64,000 nucleotides of DNA from CBDUEF01 sp018063485 (GTDB taxonomy: Bacteria > Pseudomonadota > Alphaproteobacteria > Rhodobacterales > Rhodobacteraceae), in assembly GCA_037045435.1 (NCBI GenBank), contig JBAOID010000041.1, positions 1 through 64,000 of the forward strand, given 5' to 3'. The notes under the pieces are model-generated. The model ran no database searches. It was not told the DNA's origin and worked only from the letters and a program-made list of their open reading frames with translations. Made by a program: the position numbers and the translations under genes. This document shows positions 36,190 to 44,296 of this stretch, piece after piece; the stretch's first letter is position 1, and every line of letters begins with the position of its first letter.

Positions 36190-37338
36190 ATGTCTGATCT
36201 TGAAACACCGGCTCAGCGCCCGGTAAACCCGCGCTTTTCTTCTGGCCCTTGTGCCAAAATCCCCGGTTACAGCCTTGAAATGCTTCGCGACGCGCCGCTT
36301 GGCCGATCGCATCGCGCTGCTGTCGGTAAGGCAAAGCTGAAACAGGCGATTGACCTTACCCGTGAAATTCTGGGCGTTCCAGCCGATTACCGCATTGGCA
36401 TTGTCCCCGGCTCTGACACCGGCGCTGTTGAGATGGCGATGTGGTCGCTGTTGGGCGCAAGGCCGGTTGAGATGCTGGCCTGGGAGAGTTTTGGCGAAGG
36501 CTGGATCACCGATGTGGTCAAGCAATTGAAGCTGGACGCCAAGGTGAAGGTCGCCCCCTATGGGCAGATCGTTGATCTCGCGACAGTGGATTTCAATTCC
36601 GACGTGGTTTTCACCTGGAACGGCACCACCTCAGGGTGCCGCCTGCCCGATGCCGACGCAATCCCCTCGGATCGGCAGGGTCTGACCATCTGCGACGCCA
36701 CTTCGGCCGCTTTTGCAATGGAGCTGGATTGGGCGAAGCTGGACGTCAGCACTTTCTCTTGGCAAAAGGTACTGGGTGGTGAGGGTGCGCATGGTGTGAT
36801 CATCCTGTCACCCCGCGCGGTGGAACGGCTGGAGGCCTATACACCCTCTTGGCCGCTGCCAAAGATTTTCCGCATGACGTCAAAGGGCAAGCTGATCGAG
36901 GGTATCTTCGCTGGCGAAACCATCAATACCCCCTCGATGCTGGCAGTGGAAGATTACCTTGTGTCGCTGAAATGGGCGCAGTCGGTGGGTGGGTTGGCCG
37001 GGCTGATCGCACGCGCCTCCGCCAATGCAGCGGCCGTTTGGGATTTTTGCGCCAGGAACCCTTGGCTGCAAAACCTGGCCAAGACGCCCGAGATTGCCTC
37101 GACCACAAGCGTTTGCCTGAAATTCAGCGACGCCCGCATCAAGGACAGCGAAGCTTTTGCCAAAGCCGTGGCCAAGCGCCTGGAAAAGGCCGGGGTCGCC
37201 TATGACATCGGCGCCTATCGAGATGCGCCTGCAGGGCTGCGGATCTGGTGCGGATCAACGGTGGAAACCGCTGATGTCGCGGCCCTGATGCCGTGGATCG
37301 CCCATGCGTTCCACGCTGAAATCGCAGCGCAAATCTAA
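36190..37338 (+). CDS. serC: Phosphoserine aminotransferase
   Basis: Converts 3-phosphohydroxypyruvate and glutamate to phosphoserine, using pyridoxal phosphate. The 382-residue frame starts MSDLETPAQRPVNPRFSSGP at ATG 36190. Upstream extension is rejected because it runs through serB. The PLP lysine lies in STFSWQKVLGGEGAHGV near residue 195. Phosphate-binding and substrate motifs SGPCAKIPG and TWNGTTSGCRLP are present. This is the longer alphaproteobacterial type of SerC. serA follows after 49 bp, across a small AGTCGGGG/CCCCGACT hairpin (37344-37363). Confidence 0.95.
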   Translation: MSDLETPAQRPVNPRFSSGPCAKIPGYSLEMLRDAPLGRSHRAAVGKAKLKQAIDLTREILGVPADYRIGIVPGSDTGAVEMAMWSLLGARPVEMLAWESFGEGWITDVVKQLKLDAKVKVAPYGQIVDLATVDFNSDVVFTWNGTTSGCRLPDADAIPSDRQGLTICDATSAAFAMELDWAKLDVSTFSWQKVLGGEGAHGVIILSPRAVERLEAYTPSWPLPKIFRMTSKGKLIEGIFAGETINTPSMLAVEDYLVSLKWAQSVGGLAGLIARASANAAAVWDFCARNPWLQNLAKTPEIASTTSVCLKFSDARIKDSEAFAKAVAKRLEKAGVAYDIGAYRDAPAGLRIWCGSTVETADVAALMPWIAHAFHAEIAAQI

Positions 37339-37387
37339 TCAGGAGTCGGGGTCGCCCCCGACTGATCCCCCTCATATGGAGTCCCGA

Positions 37388-38983
37388 ATGGCCCCCCGCG
37401 TTCTTGTATCCGACGAACTTTCTGAAACCGCTGTTCAAATCTTCCGTGACCGTGGCGTCGAGGTGGATTACCTGCCGAAGCTGGGCAAAGACAAAGAGGC
37501 GCTCGCCGCAGTGATCGACCAATATGATGGTCTGGCCATTCGTTCGGCGACCAAGGTCACCGAGAAATTGCTGGAAAAGGCCACCCGCCTCAAGGTGATT
37601 GGCCGCGCGGGCATCGGCGTTGACAATGTTGATATTCCGGCCGCCTCCAAGAAGGGTGTGATCGTGATGAATACGCCGTTCGGAAATTCGATCACCACGG
37701 CCGAACATGCGATTGCGATGATGTTCGCCGTGGCGCGGCAACTGCCCGAGGCCAACGCCTCCACCCAGGCCGGAAAATGGGAGAAGTCCCGTTTCATGGG
37801 TGTGGAATTGTTCAACAAGACGCTTGGCGTGATCGGTGCCGGGAACATTGGCGGCATCGTGAGTGACCGTGCTCTCGGTCTGAAGATGAAGGTTGTGGCC
37901 TATGACCCGTTTTTGTCGGACGAACGGGCACATGCCATGGGTGTCACCAAGGTCGAGTTGGACGAGTTGCTGGCTCGCGCTGATTTCATCACCCTGCACG
38001 TTCCCTTGACCGATAAAACCCGCAACATCCTTTCGGCTGAAAACCTTGCCAAAACGAAGAAGGGCGTGCGGATCATCAACTGCGCGCGTGGTGGTCTGCT
38101 CGACGAGGCCGCCTTGGCCGAGGCTTTGAAATCTGGCCATGTCGCAGGCGCGGCGCTGGATGTCTTCGAGGTTGAGCCCGCCTCTGAAAGCCCGCTGTTC
38201 AACCTGCCCAATGTCGTCTGCACGCCGCATCTCGGGGCTGCGACAACCGAAGCTCAGGAAAACGTCGCGTTGCAGGTTGCCGAGCAGATGTCGGATTACC
38301 TGCTCACCGGGGCCGTCCAAAACGCCTTGAACATGCCCAATGTCACTGCCGAAGAAGCCGCCGTGATGGGGCCCTGGATCAAACTTGCCAGCCATCTGGG
38401 GGCCTTCATCGGCCAGATGACCGAAGAGCCGATCAAGGCAATCAATATCCTTTATGATGGCACTGTTGCGGGAATAAATCTTGCCGCCTTGAATTCAGCG
38501 GTGATTGCAGGTGTTCTGAAGGCGCAAAACCCGGATGTAAACCTGGTTTCGGCCCCCATCGTGGCCAAAGAGCGTGGTATTCAGATTTCAACCACGCGTC
38601 AGGACAAGACCGGTACGTTTGACGCCTATATCAAGGTTACAATGGTGACCGAAAAGCGTGAGCGGTCGGTTGCGGGCACCTGTTTCTCGGATGGCAAGCC
38701 ACGCTTTATCCAGATTAAAGGCATCAACATTGACGCCGAGATCGGGGCGCATATGCTCTATACTGCAAATGCGGACGTTCCGGGCATTATTGGCCTGTTG
38801 GGCATGACGATGGGGAAAAATCATGTCAATATCGCCAACTTTACGCTTGGGCGGTCAGGCATCGGCAAAGAGGCCATCGCCATCCTTTATCTGGATCAAG
38901 CAATTGATCCCAAAGTGGTCAACACGCTGGAATCAACTGGAATGTTCCAGCAAGTAAAGCCTTTGCACTTTGAGGTTGCCTGA
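37388..38983 (+). CDS. serA: D-3-phosphoglycerate dehydrogenase
   Basis: First step of serine synthesis. The 531-residue product is the long form with NAD-binding domain (VIGAGNIGGIVSDRALG near residue 148) and catalytic segments NCARGGLLDEAALAE and HLGAATTEAQENVA. It has an intervening substrate-binding domain and a C-terminal ACT domain (YTANADVPGIIGLLGMTMGK) used for feedback by serine in this class. The start ATG 37388 (MAPRVLVSDELSETAVQIF) matches the family. It is co-transcribed with serC; it converges with gnd. Confidence 0.96.
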   Translation: MAPRVLVSDELSETAVQIFRDRGVEVDYLPKLGKDKEALAAVIDQYDGLAIRSATKVTEKLLEKATRLKVIGRAGIGVDNVDIPAASKKGVIVMNTPFGNSITTAEHAIAMMFAVARQLPEANASTQAGKWEKSRFMGVELFNKTLGVIGAGNIGGIVSDRALGLKMKVVAYDPFLSDERAHAMGVTKVELDELLARADFITLHVPLTDKTRNILSAENLAKTKKGVRIINCARGGLLDEAALAEALKSGHVAGAALDVFEVEPASESPLFNLPNVVCTPHLGAATTEAQENVALQVAEQMSDYLLTGAVQNALNMPNVTAEEAAVMGPWIKLASHLGAFIGQMTEEPIKAINILYDGTVAGINLAALNSAVIAGVLKAQNPDVNLVSAPIVAKERGIQISTTRQDKTGTFDAYIKVTMVTEKRERSVAGTCFSDGKPRFIQIKGINIDAEIGAHMLYTANADVPGIIGLLGMTMGKNHVNIANFTLGRSGIGKEAIAILYLDQAIDPKVVNTLESTGMFQQVKPLHFEVA

Positions 38984-39037
38984 CATCAGGGACATTCTTT
39001 CATCGCAAGGCAAAATCTCAAATCCGCCGGGGTCAAA

Positions 39038-40465
39038 TCATCCGGCGGCCAGCGCCCATGGGCCATGCGTTCCGCTTTGCCCGTCACTGCGCGCAAAGCC
39101 GTGCGCCCCGAAGAAATCGCGTTGCGCCTGGATCATGTTGGCGGTTCCGCGTGCGCAGCGCATCATGTCAAACCAATTCAGCCCTGCGGCAAGCGCCGGA
39201 ACCGGCAGCCCGGCGATCTGGCATTGCGAAACCACGCGGCGCAATGCCGATTGATGCCTGCGCAGCAAATCCACAAAGTAGGGTGCAAAGATCAGGCTGC
39301 GCGCGGCATCTTCGGTCAGCGCGGTCGCCATGTCGTTCAACATCGCCGAACGGATGATACAGCCCGCGCGCCAGACCCGCGCCACTTCGGGCATCGGCAG
39401 GGCCCAGCCCTTTTCCACTGATGCCGCCGTCAACATTTCGAACCCCTGCGCATAGCACAGAATCTTTCCGGCAATCAGTGCGCCCTCCAGATCCGAGAGG
39501 CTGACAGAACTCAGGCTCTCGGCCGGGGCACCGAAGATCGCCTCTCCGCGCTGACGATCCTCAAGCCGGGCGGATACATTGCGCGCCATGACCGCCGCTT
39601 CAATAACCGGCACCGCCGTGGCAAGGTGCTGGGCCTCAATCGCCGTCCAGCGCCCGGTGCCCTTTTGCCCGGCGGCATCCAGAATAACATCCAGCATGGC
39701 GGCTCCGGTAGCAGGATCGCGCGCCAATGCCACTTTGCCCGAAATCTCCGTCAGATAGGAGCGCAAAACTCCCTTATCCCACCCCTCGAAGATCCGGCCA
39801 ATGGCCTGAGCGGTCATGCCCATTCCGTCGCGCATCGCGCCATAGGCTTCGGCAATCATCTGCATGTCGGCGTATTCTATGCCATTATGCACCATCTTCA
39901 CGAAATGCCCTGCCCCCCCTTCGCCCATCCAGCTAGCGCAAGGCGCTGCCTCATGGCGCGCAGCAATTGCGGTCAGAATCGGCGCAACCCGATCCCACGC
40001 CCGCCTATCGCCCCCACCCATGATCGACGGCCCGTGCCGCGCACCCTCTTCGCCGCCCGAAACCCCAATCCCCAGAAACAGCACCCCAGCCGCTGCGGCC
40101 TCGGCGCTGCGCCGTTCGGTATCGTGGAAATTGGCATTGCCCGCATCAATGATCAGATCGTGCGGCCCCAACAATCGGCGCAATGCCAAGATCTGTGCAT
40201 CAACAACCGGACCGGCAGGCACCATCAAGACAATGGATCGTGGCGGCGACAGGGCCGCGACCAATTGCTCCAGCGTTTCAGCCGGCACGAGATTTTTCGC
40301 CAAGGGCCCCGCATCGGCCATGAATTGATCGGTAACCGTCGTGGTTCGATTCCACACCGCAATGTGGTATCCGTTTTCTGCAATGTTCAGCGCAAGTGCC
40401 GCGCCCATCGTTCCCAGTCCGACAAGGCCGATCTGCGCAAGCGTTTCCGGTTTCTGATTGGGCAT
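39038..40465 (-). CDS. gnd: 6-phosphogluconate dehydrogenase, decarboxylating
   Basis: Oxidises 6-phosphogluconate to ribulose 5-phosphate and CO2 with NADP in the pentose phosphate pathway. The 475-residue product has the dinucleotide-binding GLVGLGTMGAALALNIAENG, the substrate loop GVSGGEEGARHGPSIMGGG near residue 130 and HFVKMVHNGIEYADMQ near 183. ATG 40465 is chosen because AGGAGAG stands eight bases upstream. A TTG six bases earlier is a less likely start. It is the full-length (about 470) type, not the short archaeal type. Confidence 0.95.
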   Translation of the reverse strand: MPNQKPETLAQIGLVGLGTMGAALALNIAENGYHIAVWNRTTTVTDQFMADAGPLAKNLVPAETLEQLVAALSPPRSIVLMVPAGPVVDAQILALRRLLGPHDLIIDAGNANFHDTERRSAEAAAAGVLFLGIGVSGGEEGARHGPSIMGGGDRRAWDRVAPILTAIAARHEAAPCASWMGEGGAGHFVKMVHNGIEYADMQMIAEAYGAMRDGMGMTAQAIGRIFEGWDKGVLRSYLTEISGKVALARDPATGAAMLDVILDAAGQKGTGRWTAIEAQHLATAVPVIEAAVMARNVSARLEDRQRGEAIFGAPAESLSSVSLSDLEGALIAGKILCYAQGFEMLTAASVEKGWALPMPEVARVWRAGCIIRSAMLNDMATALTEDAARSLIFAPYFVDLLRRHQSALRRVVSQCQIAGLPVPALAAGLNWFDMMRCARGTANMIQAQRDFFGAHGFARSDGQSGTHGPWALAAG

Positions 40466-40580
40466 TGCCAACTCTCCTGTGCTTCACGGAATGTTAGCGA
40501 TAACCAACGAAAGGGTCAAACCGCTGACTTCCCCCTGTCGACTGCCGGGGTTACAGTCTGGGGGACGAGTGGGGAGAGAT

Positions 40581-41312
40581 ATGCGAACCTATGCTATTGG
40601 CGACATTCACGGCCATCTTGATCTTTTGCGCGCGCAGCATGAATTGATTGCCAGGGATATGGCTCAGTTCGGCCCGGCACCGGTGGTTCATATCGGCGAT
40701 TTGGTGGATAGAGGGCCGAACAGCCGCGGGGTGATCGAATTTCTGCTGGCAGGTGTTCAATCGGGCCTGGATTGGGTTGTCCTCAAGGGCAATCACGACA
40801 GGTTGCTAACCGGATTTCTGGATGATCCCAAAAGACGCGATCCAGCTATGCGCTCTGACCTCTCCTATCTGCACCCGCGCATCGGCGGCGGCGCAACTTT
40901 GGCCTCATATGGCATTGCCAACGCGGCTGATCGCCCGATTGCGCCGGTTCATGCCGAGGCGGTCACAGCGATACCTGCAACCCATCGCGCATTTCTGCAA
41001 TCGCTTCCCGACCGCTTTCAGCGGGGTGACCTGATTTTTGTCCATGCCGGACTCCGCCCCGGAATTCCGCTGTCTCAGCAATCCGAAGATGATCTTTTGT
41101 GGATCAGGTCGCTCTTTCTTGAGGATCCACGCGACCATGGCGCCTTGATCGTGCATGGCCACACCACAATTGACACCCCAACCCACTATGGAAACAGATT
41201 GAACCTGGATAGTGGCGCAGCCTATGGCGGCCCGCTATCGGCAGTGGTTTTTGAGGGCCATACCGCGTTTCATCTAACACCGGCCGGTCGCAAGCCGCTG
41301 TTGCCACGCTAG
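40581..41312 (+). CDS. PPP-family metallophosphoesterase (Ser/Thr phosphatase-like)
   Basis: A 243-residue calcineurin-like phosphoesterase with all PPP signature motifs: GDIHGHLD (residue 7), GDLVDRGPNSRG (near 40), LKGNHDRLL (near 70) and IVHGHT (near 195). These coordinate the two metals. Such proteins are PrpA/PrpE-like protein phosphatases or diadenosine tetraphosphatase relatives; sequence alone does not tell. ATG 40581 follows GGGGAGAG. It is divergent from gnd (115-bp spacer) and converges with the MFS gene. Confidence 0.88.
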   Translation: MRTYAIGDIHGHLDLLRAQHELIARDMAQFGPAPVVHIGDLVDRGPNSRGVIEFLLAGVQSGLDWVVLKGNHDRLLTGFLDDPKRRDPAMRSDLSYLHPRIGGGATLASYGIANAADRPIAPVHAEAVTAIPATHRAFLQSLPDRFQRGDLIFVHAGLRPGIPLSQQSEDDLLWIRSLFLEDPRDHGALIVHGHTTIDTPTHYGNRLNLDSGAAYGGPLSAVVFEGHTAFHLTPAGRKPLLPR

Positions 41313-41371
41313 ATCTGCAAGCGGGTGATCATTTGGCCGCCAGAGCTGAATGGGGTGACTGATCTTCAAGA

Positions 41372-42499
41372 TCACGCAGACCGGGTGCTGACCGAGGGGC
41401 GGCGCAGCCGCGCCATCTTGGCCCGTGAAGCCACGGCCAGAATGACAAGCAGTCCAGCCATCACCCAGAAGAATCCGCGCTGGCCCAGGTGTGGCAACAA
41501 AGGAGCGAACACCAGTGGCATGGATATCCCGCCAACCAGACCAGCCCCTATGATGGTGGGCGATACGCGGGGATCATTTCCCATAAGGGAGGCACAGGCG
41601 ACAAAAAAACTGGGAAAGAACAGCCCTGCGCAAAGCCCGAGAGCCACAAAGCCCACGGCAGGACTGACCAGTGCCGCCAAAAGGGCGGCGGCGGCACCGC
41701 AGGTAAAAGAAGCCGCCAACAAAGTAAAAGGTGGCACAAGATGCGCCGTTGGAATCAAGATCAGCCGGACAACAAGAAAACCCAGAAAGAACATCGAAAG
41801 CAATTCGGCCGCCGCTACCTCGGTCTGCCCGGATGCAATCAGCGCCATCGGCCCAAGCCCGGTAAGGGTCGCTTCAATACCAATGGCCACGGCACCAAAG
41901 GCAAGCAGTCCGAAATCAGGGTTGAACACCTGATGCCCTGACAGAGTGAGCCCGCTGTCAACGCCGCGGGCTTTATCGGAAAACAGCCAGATCAGCAGCC
42001 CAAATGCCGCAACAAGCCCGAAAATCAGGTTGGGCCTGCTGCCCAAGGCAACGAATACAAGCGGTGCGGCAATGGCACCCAAACCGAATGTTGCGTTCAA
42101 AAGGCTGACCATAGCTGGCCCGCGCAGGCCAAACGCCTGCAAAATGCGTGGGTTGAACACCACGGTCGAGGCCCCATAACCCATTCCGAACACCAAAGCC
42201 CCCAGAAGAACAGCCCACCACACAGGCCCCCAGGCAAGAATTGCGGCCCCCAAAACCATCAGACCCGCGGCATGGCGCGGGTCAATTCTGGCCGCATGGA
42301 AATACATCACAGCGACCGCCAGCGCGCAGCCGATCCAATGCGCCGAGATCAGCAGGCCAGCGGCGCCAAGCCCTACCCCGAAGTTGCGCGAAAACACGGG
42401 CAAGGCCGGGCCATACAGCGATTGACTCGCCCCCATCAGCACGAAGGCGGCAAGACCCACGCCAATCAGGCCAGCATTCGCTTTCAAAAGATCTCGCAT
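41372..42499 (-). CDS. MFS transporter
   Basis: A 375-residue protein with about twelve hydrophobic segments (VGLAAFVLMGASQSLYGPAL at the first; GFVALGLCAGLFFPSFFVAC in the second half), typical of compact MFS permeases. There is a charged central loop (SDKARGVDSGLTLSG). ATG 42499 follows GGAGGAATGAG. Substrate unknown; neighbours do not suggest one. Confidence 0.85.
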   Translation of the reverse strand: MRDLLKANAGLIGVGLAAFVLMGASQSLYGPALPVFSRNFGVGLGAAGLLISAHWIGCALAVAVMYFHAARIDPRHAAGLMVLGAAILAWGPVWWAVLLGALVFGMGYGASTVVFNPRILQAFGLRGPAMVSLLNATFGLGAIAAPLVFVALGSRPNLIFGLVAAFGLLIWLFSDKARGVDSGLTLSGHQVFNPDFGLLAFGAVAIGIEATLTGLGPMALIASGQTEVAAAELLSMFFLGFLVVRLILIPTAHLVPPFTLLAASFTCGAAAALLAALVSPAVGFVALGLCAGLFFPSFFVACASLMGNDPRVSPTIIGAGLVGGISMPLVFAPLLPHLGQRGFFWVMAGLLVILAVASRAKMARLRRPSVSTRSA

Positions 42500-43119
42500 C
42501 TCATTCCTCCGGGGTCTGCCTTCCTTTGGGATGACGTGACGGCGCTGTCAATCTCGTCTCATTATGAGATGCCCTTGTCTGGGGCAGCTTTAGCCTACAG
42601 GCTGGTGGTGAAATGAGTTTCAGATTATCCGGGATTCTGCCGCACCAGATATTTCTTCTTGCATCGCGCATTCGTGAAGGATCTGCGCCTTGTCTCAATG
42701 TGACGATCAGCCTGCGCACATTTCAAGCGCTCTCCCAAATTGCAGTTAGGCAAGTCACTCGGTGCGCGATATTCAAGCACAGATCGGGATGCAAAGACCA
42801 CGCAACTTGTGCATCATCGCGTGGTTGCAGGCGATGGGGTAGATTGAGAAAAAAGCCCGCCTGACTGATGCCCGCCTGACAGACATTGTGATTGCCGTTC
42901 AGGGCCGATGTCTGTTTGAAGGTGCCGCGCCGTTGGTCGGAGCAAACCAGTCTGAACTCATGTCGCAACCGGGGGATGATCCGGGTAAAACGCTTAAGGC
43001 GTTCGGACGCCCACTGCCATCACAAAAAGGCTGCGTGGATTGAAACGGTCGGCTATGCTGGTTCGACATCATTATGCATAGCCGCCTATGCCCCCAAAAT
43101 CAGCTCTGGAAAGAACGCC
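42500..43119. other. Spacer without recognised gene
   Basis: About 620 bp between the divergent MFS and thiolase genes. Short open frames on both strands have no recognisable similarity. GCCCGCCTGAC occurs twice in tandem (42855-42865 and 42870-42880). The piece could contain the decayed end of an older gene. The thiolase promoter is expected in its last part, before AAAGAACGCC at the start codon. Confidence 0.6.
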
Positions 43120-44289
43120 ATGACCGATATTTTCATTCTCTCCGCCGCCCGCACGGCCATCGGTGGTTTTGGCGGATCGCTTTCTTCCCTGCCGCCCATC
43201 GACATCGCCACAGTGGCGGCGAAGGCCGCAATCGTACGTGCAGGAATTGCCCCGGACCGGATTGGGCAAGTGGTTTTCGGCCATGTCATCAACACCGAAC
43301 CGCGCGACATGTATCTAAGCCGGGTGACGGCGATGAATGCAGGCATTCCCGACAGCACTCCTGCAATGAACGTCAATCGGCTGTGCGGTTCAGGGGCGCA
43401 AGCCATCGTTTCAGCCATGCAGATGCTGACATTGGGCGAGGCAGATTTCGCCTTGGCCGGGGGCGCTGAATGCATGAGCCGCGCACCCTATCTGCTGACC
43501 ACGGCGCGCTGGGGCCAGAAAATGGGCGACACGCTTGCCCTGGATATGATGACCGGCGCGCTGACCTGTCCGTTTGGCACCGGGCATATGGGGGTGACGG
43601 CGGAAAATGTTGCCACCCAATATGGTATCACCCGAGAGGCGCAAGATGCCTTTTCTCTGCAAAGCCAGATGCGCGCCGCCCGTGCCATCGCAGAGGGACG
43701 CTTTGATGATCAGATCGCCCCGGTCGAAATGCAATCCCGTAAGGGCAGTATCCGCTTCGCAAAAGATGAACACCCAAAGGCCACCTCGCTTGAAGCATTG
43801 GCCGGATTGCGCCCGGCCTTTCAAAAGGGTGGCACGGTTACGGCCGGAAATTCCTCGGGAATCAATGACGGCGCGGCGGCTCTGATCCTGGCGCGGGGCG
43901 ACGCCTTGGGTGGATTGCGCCCGCGTGCGCGCCTGATGGGCTATGCCATTGCCGGGGTTGATCCCAAGGTGATGGGGCTTGGCCCGGTTCCGGCGGTGCG
44001 ATTGCTCTGCGCCAAGCTGGCAATGCAGCCGGGTGATTTCGATCTGGTCGAATCGAATGAGGCTTTTGCCGCGCAAGCGCTGGCGGTTTCGGCAGAGCTT
44101 GGGCTTGATCCCGAGCGGGTGAACCCGAATGGCGGGGCAATTGCGTTGGGCCATCCAGTTGGGGCCACCGGAGCGCTGATCACCACCAAGGCGCTGTATG
44201 AGCTGGAGCGCATGGGTGGCAAGACCGCATTGGTGACCATGTGCATCGGCGGCGGTCAGGGCATTGCCCTGGCACTGGAAAGGGTGTGA
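43120..44289 (+). CDS. Thiolase (acetyl-CoA acetyltransferase type)
   Basis: A 389-residue thiolase that would condense or cleave acyl-CoA, most likely acetoacetyl-CoA/acetyl-CoA. The nucleophilic cysteine is in NVNRLCGSGAQAIVSAMQM (near residue 87). The histidine is in NGGAIALGHPVGATGA (near 345). The second cysteine is in TMCIGGGQGIALALE (near 377). ATG 43120 (MTDIFILSAARTAIGGFGGS) fits the family. No phaB or other fatty-acid gene adjoins it, so phaA/atoB/bktB roles cannot be separated. It converges with pbpC, 7 bp apart. Confidence 0.92.
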   Translation: MTDIFILSAARTAIGGFGGSLSSLPPIDIATVAAKAAIVRAGIAPDRIGQVVFGHVINTEPRDMYLSRVTAMNAGIPDSTPAMNVNRLCGSGAQAIVSAMQMLTLGEADFALAGGAECMSRAPYLLTTARWGQKMGDTLALDMMTGALTCPFGTGHMGVTAENVATQYGITREAQDAFSLQSQMRAARAIAEGRFDDQIAPVEMQSRKGSIRFAKDEHPKATSLEALAGLRPAFQKGGTVTAGNSSGINDGAAALILARGDALGGLRPRARLMGYAIAGVDPKVMGLGPVPAVRLLCAKLAMQPGDFDLVESNEAFAAQALAVSAELGLDPERVNPNGGAIALGHPVGATGALITTKALYELERMGGKTALVTMCIGGGQGIALALERV

Positions 44290-44296
44290 CAGCCGT

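Noticed and set aside
42723..42968. 81-codon minus-strand frame in the MFS-thiolase spacer
   Set aside because: Considered as a transposase or small protein remnant; no motif or ribosome binding site supports it.
42892..43119. Extended N-terminus of the thiolase frame
   Set aside because: Thiolases begin about 5 residues before the first strand; the extension has no similarity and is spacer DNA.
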